In this document: positions 37,900-47,069 of the stretch, piece after piece
Layout of the letters: each line of letters opens with the position of its first letter
How positions within the stretch are numbered: the first letter of the stretch is position 1
Assembly (NCBI RefSeq): GCF_030413175.1
Contig: NZ_CP129212.1
Coordinates: forward strand, 1,302,001 to 1,366,000
DNA: 64,000 nt
Origin: Bradyrhizobium roseum
Lineage (GTDB): Bacteria; Pseudomonadota; Alphaproteobacteria; Rhizobiales; Xanthobacteraceae
Direction: 5' to 3'
The notes under the pieces: model-generated
The model's database searches: none
Told to the model about the DNA's origin: nothing
Seen by the model: only the letters and a program-made list of their open reading frames with translations
Program-made: the position numbers and the translations under genes

Positions 37900-38113
37900 T
37901 TTGTTTCTCCCGCGTTCGGTTCTGACTTCTTGGCTCGTTCAAAGAACGTTTTAGCACGCTCGCTTCCGTATGCGCGAACTCGCCCGGCACCCTAAGCGGC
38001 TTAGCGACAGGCTCAAGAAGCGTGGGGTCGAGGTCATCAAGTAATGCGGTAAACTCCAGCGACGAATGGAGACACGTTGGACGAGTTGTCCGAATCGCGC
38101 AAGAACTCAGCAA
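37892..38113 (-). CDS. Possible small protein preceding the HEPN-like gene
   Basis: 73 codons from a TTG, including LEFTALLDDLDPTLLEPVAK and an acidic-to-basic tail ending RTREKQSE. Its stop (37894-37892) falls 3 nt inside the GTG start of the next gene, a coupling-type overlap. The start codon is weak and no family is recognised, so it may not be translated. Confidence 0.3.
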   Translation of the reverse strand: MLSSCAIRTTRPTCLHSSLEFTALLDDLDPTLLEPVAKPLRVPGEFAHTEASVLKRSLNEPRSQNRTREKQSE

Positions 38114-38406
38114 CCCGGGGCGGTATCTTTGTCGCGATCAATTGGCTGAGGTTCTGGGGCCACGGCTGCCGCTCTTCAGGCTTGGTTCAATGCTTTGCGC
38201 GGAAATCAGTTCTGCTGGACTTCATCGCTGCGCAGGAGATCCGCGCACTCGAAGAACATGGGATAGCAGGGGACGAGCAGCCAGATTCTGGCGTGTGTAG
38301 TCGGGCCGGCTGTCGGAACGACGGCCAGTACCCCTCGGGCAATTGCCGCGTCGTTGAATGCAGCAGCGAACTCCTGTATATTCACCTCAAGTCCGGGGTA
38401 CCGGAG
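38114..38406. other. Stretch without a supported gene, possible small transcript
   Basis: About 290 nt with no convincing protein in either direction. The strong terminator just downstream implies that some plus-strand transcript ends here, possibly a small RNA. Confidence 0.4.
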
Positions 38407-38434
38407 GCCGCGTCCTGCAGGACGCGGCTTTTTT
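38407..38434 (+). terminator. Strong Rho-independent terminator without an obvious upstream gene
   Basis: GCCGCGTCC-TGCA-GGACGCGGC is a perfect 9-bp stem followed by TTTTTT. Confidence 0.85.
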
Positions 38435-38451
38435 ATTGGGCAGCTGCTTTG

Positions 38452-38631
38452 TTAAAAATGAAGCCCGCGCTGCACCATCGCGCGGCGAATGTTATCGAGG
38501 CTGGTCGGGGCGTTCAGCCGCCCGACCGTGCCAGCTTCGAAACCAGGTAGAACGCTTTCGATCCGGCCGGCGAGATCGCAAAGCTCGTCTCGCGTCAGGT
38601 GCATCAGTTCGTCGATCGTACATGGCTGCAT
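38452..38631 (-). CDS. Small hypothetical protein
   Basis: 59 residues: MQPCTIDELMHLTRDELCDL ... RLNAPTSLDNIRRAMVQRGLHF. The ATG at 38631 is preceded by GGAGGAG at ideal spacing. A degraded copy of its middle (TVGR...RLN..SL.NIR) lies at 44301-44370 in the same orientation, on the far side of the DUF3800/STAND pair. No known domain; amphipathic helices are likely. Confidence 0.7.
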   Translation of the reverse strand: MQPCTIDELMHLTRDELCDLAGRIESVLPGFEAGTVGRLNAPTSLDNIRRAMVQRGLHF

Positions 38632-38968
38632 TGTCTCCTCCATCGCTTTGACCGCGCCAATCGCGGCCTTCGCGGGAGGCCGTTGCGCCGGAGGAGGCGG
38701 ATGCATCGACAGACCGGAGCGAAGCGGAGGAGTGCGACCCTGCCCGCCGAAGCCTTGGCGTAGACGGGAGCACTTGCATCCGTGAGCCGACGAGAGGTGC
38801 GATAAGGCCGAGCAAGGATGCGTGGTGCGGGAGTGAGGGAGGATTTGCGACTGCCGACGTGACGATCAAGCAACTAGGACCAGCGAACGCGTCAAACGAA
38901 CCCGTCGCAGCGGACGCCTTGCAATGCGCCGTATGCATCGGCAGAATCGGCCGCCCCCGGGTCACGGA
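38632..38968. other. Divergent intergenic region
   Basis: 337 nt between the small minus-strand gene and the DUF3800 gene. It should hold both promoters. No repeat or RNA recognised. Confidence 0.45.
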
Positions 38969-39688
38969 ATGATTGCGCCGATGGAGCTGAAGCTACCGAA
39001 CGACTGTTTAGCGGTGTTTGCTGACGATACCGGTCACGAAGCCCTGGTTCCGGGCCAGCCCGTATATGGCCTTGGCGGCTGCGCTGTGCTCGCGCAAGAT
39101 CTTGATGCTATCGTTCGGACGCCGTGGCGCGAAGTAAGGCGGCAGGCGACCGGTTCGCCGGATACACCACTGCATGCCAGCGACTTTGGTCAGAGCGCGA
39201 CCCGCGAGCAGATTCTCGCGGCCGCCGCGTTCTTCCGCCAGGGCCGTTTTGCGCGGTTTGGTGCCATCGTGTCTGTCGATACCGCGTTTGCTGACAATCT
39301 TGGCCCTCTGCCGACCATCGCTTTGGTGCTCAAACAACGCATTGTCGACATCGCCAGGTGGACCCGCTTCCGTTCAGTCGCGGTGACCTTCGAATCGTCG
39401 GAACGCGCCGATCCCCTGGTCGAGGAAGCATTCCAGAACTTCTCTCTCGAGGAGAATGGGAAGCCGCTGCCGGTCGAGTGCTATTTCATGCGAAAGCAGG
39501 AGGGCGAGCCCGGCCTCGAAGTCGCCGATTTCATCATGCACGCGATCGGCCGGCAGGCACGTCACAATCTCACCAAACGGGGCACGTTCGTGCCGGACTT
39601 TGCTGCCGTCTTTCATGGCATCGATACAAAGCTGGTCAGCTTTATGGAAGTGTCATCGGTCGTGCAGAACACAAGGCAATCAGGTTAG
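38969..39688 (+). CDS. DUF3800 domain protein
   Basis: 239 residues. CLAVFADDTGHEAL opens the RNase-H-like core; LHASDFGQSA, VAVTFESSERADPLVEEAF and EPGLEVADFIMHAIGRQ carry the other conserved acidic residues. Probably a metal-dependent enzyme; no activity is established for the family. ATG 38969 (MIAPMELK) is used; 38981 is equally possible. It converges on the large STAND NTPase gene, the two stops being 32 nt apart. Confidence 0.8.
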   Translation: MIAPMELKLPNDCLAVFADDTGHEALVPGQPVYGLGGCAVLAQDLDAIVRTPWREVRRQATGSPDTPLHASDFGQSATREQILAAAAFFRQGRFARFGAIVSVDTAFADNLGPLPTIALVLKQRIVDIARWTRFRSVAVTFESSERADPLVEEAFQNFSLEENGKPLPVECYFMRKQEGEPGLEVADFIMHAIGRQARHNLTKRGTFVPDFAAVFHGIDTKLVSFMEVSSVVQNTRQSG

Positions 39689-39720
39689 GCCGCTGCGAGA
39701 GGTCGTAAAGTGACCTACTC

Positions 39721-42700
39721 TCAGCCGCGCCTCGCCCGAGAGCTCTTTTCCGAAGACAGTCGAGGTCTCAAGTCCAATCCCCTTGCCATCAGCTTTGCCG
39801 TCCCTCCGAGTTCCCTGGATATTCGTTCCGCTTCATCGTTCAGGAGGGACATCAGTTCTTCGAACCCGATGAGCTTGCGGGTCTGGGGATGCTCCCACTC
39901 GCGGACCTTTGCGATCGTCACGAGGAGACATCCTGCCCGGCACTCGTCGGCGGCCATGTACTTGGTCAAAAGTTGATCGTGGATCGTGTTGAACAGGTCG
40001 GTGCCGGAACGCTCATCGCCGAGTTTGAGTTCAATCGTTCCTTGCTGTCCGGATGCAGTCGATCGAAACCGAATGTCGGTCTCCTTCTCATCCGCCGTTA
40101 CCGCCTCCTGATCGATGGTGTAGTTTTGCCTGGCGGCGTCCCGGAGGACGCCGGCTAATGCTCGCCGCATCACGTGCTCGTCTCTGATGCTGGCCCATAG
40201 TTCGCGTGGCGAAACATCCTGAAGCAACAGGTCGTCAATGTCATCGAGACGATCCTGCATGAGCGCAAACATCGCTTCGCGGGTCTTTGGCGGCGCCTCT
40301 CCGGTCTTGTCGAGAATTGAGAATTCGGCCTCCGCCAGCGCAACGCTGTCCGCTTCCTCCGCCGCTTTTTGCTGTGCGAGCGCCATGGTGCGGTCCTTGA
40401 TGTGCGCAAACAACGGATCGCCAGCCATTTCGATCTTTGCCGCCCAGCCTTGGGGGCCAGTTGAAGCAAACAGCGCGCTTAAGATTGCGCTCCGCCCCCG
40501 CTCGGCATGGTCTCGGGTGTCGAGTGAATGTGACCCTTCATGCTGCGTATCGTCGCCTATCCGAACTTGGACATAGGCGAGCCGGAGAAGACGAAGCAAA
40601 AGCTGTGGTCCAAATCCAGGCCCGTGGAGATCGAAGCCAAGACCGCCGTATTCGTGGCCGAAAAGGTCCGCAAATAACTGAACGCCGGAGCCCAGCTTGG
40701 CGGCCGGCGTATTCGCGAGCTCCTTTTCCAGGACATCGACGCCTGCGCCCGGATTTAGGTTTAGAAGCGCCGGCAACCACACCTTCGCGAAAGGAACGGT
40801 GAGTCCCCCAGCGAGACGTTGCTGTGCGGCTAACTCTATGAAACGGCGATCATCATCGGTACCCGATTTGACCAAGATTTCGATCGCCTGACGCAGGTTT
40901 TGCTCATACTGCTGATCGTTGGGGCGAGTCTCGCTCTGCGCCACCTCGGCCAACCAAGCGCGGATACGTGGAACAAAGAGTGCGGCTATGATGGCCGGTG
41001 CATGATTGATGTTCTGCAGGAACATTGAATAGCCGTTTGTGCTCGCGACCTCGCGCAGAGACAGGCTGAGCTCCTGACCAAGGACACGGTCCACGGCTTG
41101 CGGATACTCGACGGCAACTGTTTCGAGCCACGACGGAAAGCTGTTGAACTCCAGCGGCGCGTAACGGCAGGCGAGTTCAGCTTCGCTCTCCGTCAACCGC
41201 TTCGCCCAGTTTGGGTCTTCCGCCTCCGCTGCAATCCCGGCTAGACCAAACTGCCATCGAACGAGGAACGTGTTTTCCTCTCCTTCGGCACGTTCGCTGC
41301 GCAGTGTCGGTCGATCCTTGCGCCAAGCAGCCATCATGGTTTCGCGAAGCCGGTCAGCGACAGTCGCACCGAACTGTTCTTGGATGAAGCGCCGGTTCCA
41401 TCCCGAAGCGCGACTTTTTTCGCCGGAGCGCTCGACCGCTCGCCATAAGTCCCAAGCCGTGCCTTCAGCCCGATCCGCAGTAAAAACGGCGTCCGGATTT
41501 TGCACGATCTCACGCCAGAACGTCCCCCAACTCGCATGTGCCTTGGCTGTGCGGCGTTCGGCCTGCTTTGCCTGTTTTGCTCGCTCCGCCTCCATACGGC
41601 GGTATTCGGCAGAGCCCTCTTGCGGCTTCAGGCGATTATCGATGATTGTCGCGAGGACAGACGAATCCGAAACAAGCGGCTTGAGGCTTTCAAGCAGCGT
41701 CCGGTGATCGGTCATGTTGGTTGTGAGCAAGACCATCTCGGCCCACAGCATCATCTCGCGATGATCGAGTGGCTCCTGACTGTCGGCGAGGCGTTTTCGA
41801 ACCCACGCAGCATCCTTGTCGCTGAGCTGGATGCCACCATGGTGGGACAAGTCGAAGATGCGCTGCCAGGCGTCCTGAACCTTATGAATCGTCGCGACAA
41901 AAGCATTTTCCGTCCAAAAGGCCGTCTCTCGAGCCTCCGGAGAAAGTTCTCGGATCGCGCGTCGCAATCCGGCGAGAGCTTGCTGGTCAGTGCCATGCTC
42001 ATCTTTTGAGAGCCGAATTGCGAGCAAGCTCGACGAAATCCATGCTTCCGTTCGGACGCCTTCAGCTGCCTGCCGGTGGCATGTTGCTATGAGCGTCGGC
42101 AACAGCTCGTAGCGTTTCGTTCGTAGATGCGGGTATTTGTCACGGGCCCACGCGATTCCATCAAGGATCAGATCCGTCAGCGCTTGGCGCAATTCATCAA
42201 GATCCTCGGGTGAGAGGCCCGCGGTCTCAATCTCGTGTGGCAGACGGTGATTTAGTTCGCCGATACCACGGGTATTCTGCCTCACGCGCTTCAATATGCG
42301 TGACAATCGGCTTACCGAGAGGTGGGTGGGGAATAAGGTGATCAGCGCACGGCGGGCCATCGCGTCAGGCCACCGAGCAGGCTCGTTTTCGAGCGAGTCT
42401 GCCAGTGCTTCGAGATGCTTGTCGTTCAGTTGCACCAAGGCTTCCGTTGCGAGACTTCGTTCATAGTCATCGCCGGCAGCATCCATCGCAATCGCATAAG
42501 CGATATCCGCACAATCCTTTAGCTTTCCGGCAATGACGATCCGGAGCAAAAGGCTGCGCACTTCCGGATTCTCGATCCCGGAATTCCACAGCCGCCTAAC
42601 ACTCGGCGCAAGTTCCGGCGAAGCGAACCGATGAACCTGAATTTCCGGGGTGCTGAGGCCCCGCCAGCCGCCGCGGCCGTAGCGCTCGACATAAGCGTCG

Positions 42701-44079
42701 AGCGCTCTGATCCGCTGGGCCGTGCTCAGCGACTGCGGGTCACCGTGATCCAAAACGACCGCCGGATCGAGTTCCACGATATCATCAAAGATGGTGTGGT
42801 GCCAAAGAGCCAGCCACGCGGCCACCGGATGCATTGACGGACGGACCGTCCGTGCCCCCTGCGCCGTCTCTACGAACAAGAGCCGCTTGATGGACTTGAT
42901 CGAAACACCGCGGGTAAGCAAGGCGTCGAGGCGCTTCGCGGCAAGAAATTCGAGCACGGACCGGTGGTGAAATCGAACGCGGCCATAGCTGGCGAAACCA
43001 AACAGCGCGCGCTCCAGGAGGACCGATTGCGCCGCGTCGCTCCAGTCCAGCAAAATCTTGGAAACGTCCAGCGCTGCCTCGCTTGCGTGGATGCTGTCCG
43101 CATCTGCCGAGTGGCGCAGGGTAAGCTTTCGGGTCAGCAGCGCAGCGAGAGCCAGGCGGCTGGAGCCTTCAATCGCCGTGTCTTGCGATAACTCCACTCT
43201 CTCCTTCGGGTCCGTCCTCGGCTTCAGCTTGGTGGCGATGTTGCTCTCAACCTGTTCCCGATGGGAACGAATGCGATGATGCTCGCGCCAATCGGAGCAC
43301 AACTCGATCAAATCCTGTGGGCGTTCCGCGAATTGTTCCGCATCGCGCTCCCGAATGTCGGCCAGCAATTTATCGGGATCGGTTACGCCTTGGAGCACGG
43401 CAAATTCGCCCATCTGCTCTGTCGACAGCGGCATCAGGCTGACATTGCGCCATGGTTTTGGCCTCGTTTCGTCTTTGGTCTTTTGTTGGTTCCGGTCCAT
43501 CACCATGTCGGCGAACGCTTCGGCTGTAGAAGTCGCGTTTCGCGCAGTTGGAATCGGCAAATGTTCTGCAAAAAGCTCGCGGTCGATAGGTACTGGCCGC
43601 GTCGTGACGATTATTCTCGCGCGTCCGAGCTGGCCGGCCAGCGCCTTGTTGAGACGTTTCAGCGCTTGCTCAAAGCTCCCAAGCGTCAGCTTAAGTTCGT
43701 CGTAGGAGTCCAGGAAGAAGGTCGCCATCTCGGATTGGGAGCGTAGCCACGCGTCGAAGCGCTGTTCCTCGTCATAAGTCAGCATGTCGCGGACCGAACT
43801 GCCGGCCAGCGTCGCGAGTTCAAGAAAGAACGCTGGTTCGCCGTCCTTCCAGAGTCTGGCCTGCTGTGTTTGGCACTCGTAAGTCTTTCCCGCGCCAGCT
43901 TCGGACACCATGACGACGCGTTGCGAAAGCAACAGCTCGTCCCAGCCAAAACCACCGCTCCAGCCCATGCGCGCGAGGGTTGAAGCCCTTTCGATATCCG
44001 CGACCTCGACATCCGACAGATCTCGAAACGAACGCTTGATGGATGATGGGGTGGAGGCAGCAGTGGCGATTGGTGTCAT
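39721..44079 (-). CDS. Giant STAND-type NTPase with C-terminal PD-(D/E)xK nuclease-like domain
   Basis: 1452 residues. Walker A VSEAGAGKT (about 58-66), Walker B ATFFLDSYDEL (119-129), and ARIIVTTRPVPID as the following strand place it among NACHT/STAND NTPases. A ~1150-residue helical region follows, the likely sensor. The C-terminus (about 1328-1400) reads KETDIRFRSTASG, TIELKLGDERS, DQLLTKYM: Asp, E-x-K and Gln/Lys in PD-(D/E)xK order. In known antiviral STANDs the nuclease is N-terminal, so this layout is reversed. It converges with a DUF3800 gene. The function is inferred as phage-triggered nuclease. Confidence 0.8.
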   Translation of the reverse strand: MTPIATAASTPSSIKRSFRDLSDVEVADIERASTLARMGWSGGFGWDELLLSQRVVMVSEAGAGKTYECQTQQARLWKDGEPAFFLELATLAGSSVRDMLTYDEEQRFDAWLRSQSEMATFFLDSYDELKLTLGSFEQALKRLNKALAGQLGRARIIVTTRPVPIDRELFAEHLPIPTARNATSTAEAFADMVMDRNQQKTKDETRPKPWRNVSLMPLSTEQMGEFAVLQGVTDPDKLLADIRERDAEQFAERPQDLIELCSDWREHHRIRSHREQVESNIATKLKPRTDPKERVELSQDTAIEGSSRLALAALLTRKLTLRHSADADSIHASEAALDVSKILLDWSDAAQSVLLERALFGFASYGRVRFHHRSVLEFLAAKRLDALLTRGVSIKSIKRLLFVETAQGARTVRPSMHPVAAWLALWHHTIFDDIVELDPAVVLDHGDPQSLSTAQRIRALDAYVERYGRGGWRGLSTPEIQVHRFASPELAPSVRRLWNSGIENPEVRSLLLRIVIAGKLKDCADIAYAIAMDAAGDDYERSLATEALVQLNDKHLEALADSLENEPARWPDAMARRALITLFPTHLSVSRLSRILKRVRQNTRGIGELNHRLPHEIETAGLSPEDLDELRQALTDLILDGIAWARDKYPHLRTKRYELLPTLIATCHRQAAEGVRTEAWISSSLLAIRLSKDEHGTDQQALAGLRRAIRELSPEARETAFWTENAFVATIHKVQDAWQRIFDLSHHGGIQLSDKDAAWVRKRLADSQEPLDHREMMLWAEMVLLTTNMTDHRTLLESLKPLVSDSSVLATIIDNRLKPQEGSAEYRRMEAERAKQAKQAERRTAKAHASWGTFWREIVQNPDAVFTADRAEGTAWDLWRAVERSGEKSRASGWNRRFIQEQFGATVADRLRETMMAAWRKDRPTLRSERAEGEENTFLVRWQFGLAGIAAEAEDPNWAKRLTESEAELACRYAPLEFNSFPSWLETVAVEYPQAVDRVLGQELSLSLREVASTNGYSMFLQNINHAPAIIAALFVPRIRAWLAEVAQSETRPNDQQYEQNLRQAIEILVKSGTDDDRRFIELAAQQRLAGGLTVPFAKVWLPALLNLNPGAGVDVLEKELANTPAAKLGSGVQLFADLFGHEYGGLGFDLHGPGFGPQLLLRLLRLAYVQVRIGDDTQHEGSHSLDTRDHAERGRSAILSALFASTGPQGWAAKIEMAGDPLFAHIKDRTMALAQQKAAEEADSVALAEAEFSILDKTGEAPPKTREAMFALMQDRLDDIDDLLLQDVSPRELWASIRDEHVMRRALAGVLRDAARQNYTIDQEAVTADEKETDIRFRSTASGQQGTIELKLGDERSGTDLFNTIHDQLLTKYMAADECRAGCLLVTIAKVREWEHPQTRKLIGFEELMSLLNDEAERISRELGGTAKLMARGLDLRPRLSSEKSSRARRG

Positions 44080-44300
44080 GGCGGCGTGACTGGCCTATCG
44101 GAGGGAGGTGTCTGATTCGATGATGCTAGAATAGCACTGTGCAACCACGGGAGAATGGTGGCCGATTTAATCAACCAAGGATCACCAAGGCCAGATCGAG
44201 GCGAGGGTCATCGGGTTAGCCGTGTTCGGTCATCCATCTGTCGCCGGCGAGATGACTCTCGTGAGGCTTGCGGGCGCGCTACGGTAGGCGCCGCAGCGCC
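44080..44300. other. Upstream region of the giant STAND gene
   Basis: About 220 nt that should contain its promoter (minus strand, near 44100-44160). No gene supported. Confidence 0.4.
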
Positions 44301-44370
44301 ACTGCGGATGTTGTTGAGGCTCGCCAGGTCGTTCAGCCGTCCGTCCGACAGTGCTCGGTTCGAAACTCAG
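44301..44370 (-). pseudogene. Degraded copy of the small gene at 38452-38631
   Basis: Matches the middle of that gene (GTTCAGCCG, GAGGCT, TTCGAAAC shared in order). In translation, FE..TVGR is followed after a frame change by RLNDLASLNNIR. Same orientation as the intact copy. Confidence 0.6.
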
Positions 44371-44532
44371 CAGGGTGGCGGTGGTAGGAGCAGACAGCAA
44401 TTGATCGTCGGTCTGGACGGTGGGGTGGGCCGATCCCTCAGCGAAAAGCGTGCCCCACAACTAGCCGGCGAGTTGTGGTAAGCATGGTTAATTAAACAAG
44501 CGAATACGCATCTCGGCCGATTAGCGCCGGGC
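44371..44532. other. Short gap before the SRAP gene
   Basis: About 160 nt, no gene or structure recognised. Confidence 0.4.
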
Positions 44533-45090
44533 CTACATGTTTGGGAAGGTAGTGGTATTCGCGGCGAAATGAGGGGCTATGGATGTCATACAAGTAATGG
44601 GTGAGGTTTTTCGGACCGATGTCCAGTTGGTCCAGATGCCGGCGAAACAGGCGAGGGGACGGGACTCGTCGAGGGCGAACCAGATGTCGCCGCCTTCGGC
44701 CTTGTTGAACTCGCTGAAAGAGTTGAACGGCACTACGCAGTTCTCGGGTCCCAGCCATCGCGTCCAGTGTTTGCTTTTCACGTTGCGGATGTTGGTCGTT
44801 CCGCCATCCGGCTCCATGCGGAGCAACTCCTTGAAGTCGACCGGCTTGCCCATGGCTTCAAGTTTCCTGGCCCGCTTCTTGGTCGCCTCCATCAAGGCCT
44901 GCTGGGATGACGGCATTCCCCACCGTGCAGTGGCAAGCTCGCGGCCTTCGGCGCCGTTGCGCACGATCGGCGCCTTGTAATCCGGAAAGACGCCTGGCAT
45001 CGGCGCGAGGTTGCCGACGTAGCGGTTGACCACGCGAAACAGCGCACTGATGGCCGCCTGATTGGTGGTGATCGAGTAGAGATTGCACAT
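44533..45090 (-). pseudogene. Truncated SOS-response-associated peptidase (SRAP/YedK-type)
   Basis: 185 residues. It starts MCNLYSITTNQAA, so the catalytic Cys2 that crosslinks to abasic sites is present. NIRNVKSKHW and CVVPFNSFSEF supply the Asn and Glu positions. After IWTNWTSVRK the sequence turns into TSPITCMTS..., unlike the family. The block with the conserved His (HPxxMP.IL), needed for crosslink reversal, is gone. It is the last gene of a three-gene minus-strand cluster, 2 nt after the previous stop. Confidence 0.8.
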
Positions 45091-45092
45091 GT

Positions 45093-45542
45093 TCAGGCTT
45101 CGGTTCGAGGATGGCGCGTATGCGATGCAAGTTGGAGCAGGGTCGCCGATGGACGCCGCCCTGCCTTCACGCACTTCCTGCAGCGCAGCCGGCTGGCGAG
45201 ATCGTGCACGAACGTGGTCGGAGGATGCATCATCGCCGCAAGATCGACGTCACTCGGCGTCTTGCAACGCGCGCACTGGCTTTCCAGCCACGGGAAGCCG
45301 CCGTTGACGGCCTGGTCGATGGTCGGCGACGGATCGATTGGCTCGCCGTCGCTCCACATCCGCTCGTTACAGCTTTCGCAGAGAAGTTTGTCGGCCTGCT
45401 GGATCAGCGCTTCCCCCTTGGCTCGCATCTCGGCCGACTGCGTGGCCAGAATACTGGCCATCGCGCGCGACTTGCCGAGCGCCTTCGCGAGAGCCTTGCG
45501 ATCGCCGCCCGAAAGGAGTGTGGGGTGATACTTTGGCTCCAT
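45093..45542 (-). CDS. Hypothetical protein with three Cys pairs
   Basis: 149 residues from ATG 45542 (MEPKYHPTLLSGGDRKAL). Cys pairs CESC, CARC and CRKC suggest two zinc ribbons or a treble-clef-like fold. A helical N-terminus (KSRAMASILATQSAEMRAKG) precedes them. Two nt upstream of the SRAP gene, so co-transcribed with it. No family recognised. Confidence 0.6.
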   Translation of the reverse strand: MEPKYHPTLLSGGDRKALAKALGKSRAMASILATQSAEMRAKGEALIQQADKLLCESCNERMWSDGEPIDPSPTIDQAVNGGFPWLESQCARCKTPSDVDLAAMMHPPTTFVHDLASRLRCRKCVKAGRRPSATLLQLASHTRHPRTEA

Positions 45543-45588
45543 CCGGACATCCAAGCGCAGAGAGAGCGGATCGGCAATGCGGTGCAGG

Positions 45589-45984
45589 TCAGGGCGCCTC
45601 GAACGCCGGCCAACACCCGTCTTCCTCATGCCTTCCGGTGCGCTGCTGGCAGGTGTTGTCGAGTAACCGCTGGGCGACGTCCTTCCAGATTGCATTTCCG
45701 CCATTGAGCCGGACCGCATCGACGGTCTGGATTTCCAACGTTCGATCGCAGCGGCGGCAGCTGACGCGCAGGACGTGGCGCTGAATTTCAGAGAGGTGCC
45801 TTTGGCGCAATTCGGCGCCGGTGATAGCGGCGCGGGGGTCTTTGAGCACCGAATCCCAATATTCGGGCGGCAGCGGTTCCTCGGGAGCCGCCACCGGGGT
45901 TGCCTGCTTCCGGACGGTACCGGCAGCCAGCTTTTCCATCTGTTTTGGCGTCGGCATGCGCCAGCTCGCGGGTCGGTCAGTCAT
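45589..45984 (-). CDS. Hypothetical protein with a Cys-pair motif
   Basis: 131 residues from ATG 45984 (MTDRPASWRMPTPKQMEKL). VSCRRCDRTLEIQTVDAVRL looks like half a zinc ribbon; DNTCQQRTGRHEEDGCWP may provide the rest. First gene of the minus-strand cluster that runs through the next Cys-pair protein to SRAP, and divergent from ku. Confidence 0.6.
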   Translation of the reverse strand: MTDRPASWRMPTPKQMEKLAAGTVRKQATPVAAPEEPLPPEYWDSVLKDPRAAITGAELRQRHLSEIQRHVLRVSCRRCDRTLEIQTVDAVRLNGGNAIWKDVAQRLLDNTCQQRTGRHEEDGCWPAFEAP

Positions 45985-46141
45985 GTCCGCATTAGAACAT
46001 AACAAGAACGAATGTCGAGTCCGTAGAAATAGGGATAGGAGGAGGCCCGTTAAAAATATTGGGTCCCGGCTCGGTCAGGCGTGTCGGAACAAGGCTGGCT
46101 GGATCGTCTTGAATCCGGCATCAGTGTTGGAGTTCCCCGCC

Positions 46142-47069
46142 ATGGCCCCGCGCGCAAATTGGAAAGGCTTCCTGCGCCTTTCTCTCGTCACCTTGTCCGG
46201 TAGCGCTCTATCCGGCCACTTCGGAATCCGAAAAAGTCACCTTCAACCAGCTCAACCGGAAGACCGGCCACCGCATCAAGTATGCCAAAGTGGACGCTGA
46301 TACCGGCGAGGAGGTAGCCAATGAGGACATCGTCAAGGGCTATAAGGTCGACACCGACATCTTCATCGAAGTGACTAAGGAAGAGCTCGAGAACGTCGCG
46401 CTGGAATCGACGCGAACGATTGAAATCGATGAGTTCGTGGACCGCAGCAAAATCGACTCGCGGTATGTGATCCGTCCCTACTATCTGTGTCCAGACGGCA
46501 AGGTCGGCCACGACGCCTTCGCATTGATCCGCGAAACCATCCGCGAGATGAACAAGGTCGCCATTGGACGCGTCGTCCTCACAAACCGCGAACACATCGT
46601 TGCGCTGGAGCCTCTGGACAAGGGGCTGATGGGAACGCTGCTGCGCTATCCCTACGAGGTGCGTGCCGCGGACGAGTATTTTAGCGAGATCCAGGACGTC
46701 AAAGTCACCAAGGACATGCTCGATCTCGCCAGGCACATCGTCAATCAGAAGGCGGGTCATTTCGAGCCGGACAAGTTCGAAGACCAGTACGAAACGGCCC
46801 TCATCGATCTCATCAACCAGAAGCGCGCCGGCAAACCCATTGCCGAGAAAGCGCGACCTCGGGGCGAGAACGTGGTGGATCTGATGGACGCGCTGCGCAA
46901 GAGTCTCGGCAGTAGTGCGGCGGCAGCCGCTCCAGCGAAGAAGCCGGCCAAGAAGCCGCGTAAGGTCGCCAGCGGTCAGAAGGAAATGCTGATGCCGATC
47001 GCCGGCAAGAAGCCTGCAAAGGAAACGGCAACCAAGAGACCTGCGGCCAGGCAGCGGAAGTCGGCTTAG
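46142..47069 (+). pseudogene. ku: Ku-family DNA end-binding protein, frameshifted near the start
   Basis: Bacterial Ku acts with LigD in non-homologous end joining. The first frame encodes MAPRANWKGFLRLSLVT, as in rhizobial Ku. One extra T (in ACCTTGTCC, 46193-46194) then shifts the frame. Reading on without that base restores CPVALYPATSESEKVTF and joins the long frame FNQLNRKTGHRIKYAKVDAD onward, through EPLDKGLMGTLLRYPYEVR, to a Lys/Ala-rich tail. The rest of the gene is intact. No ligD lies in this window. A sequencing error is possible, but as written the gene is broken. Confidence 0.85.

Noticed and set aside
38077..38550. Plus-strand frame of 157 codons
   Set aside because: It runs through the strong terminator at 38407-38434 and into the antisense of the small minus-strand gene; composition does not look coding.
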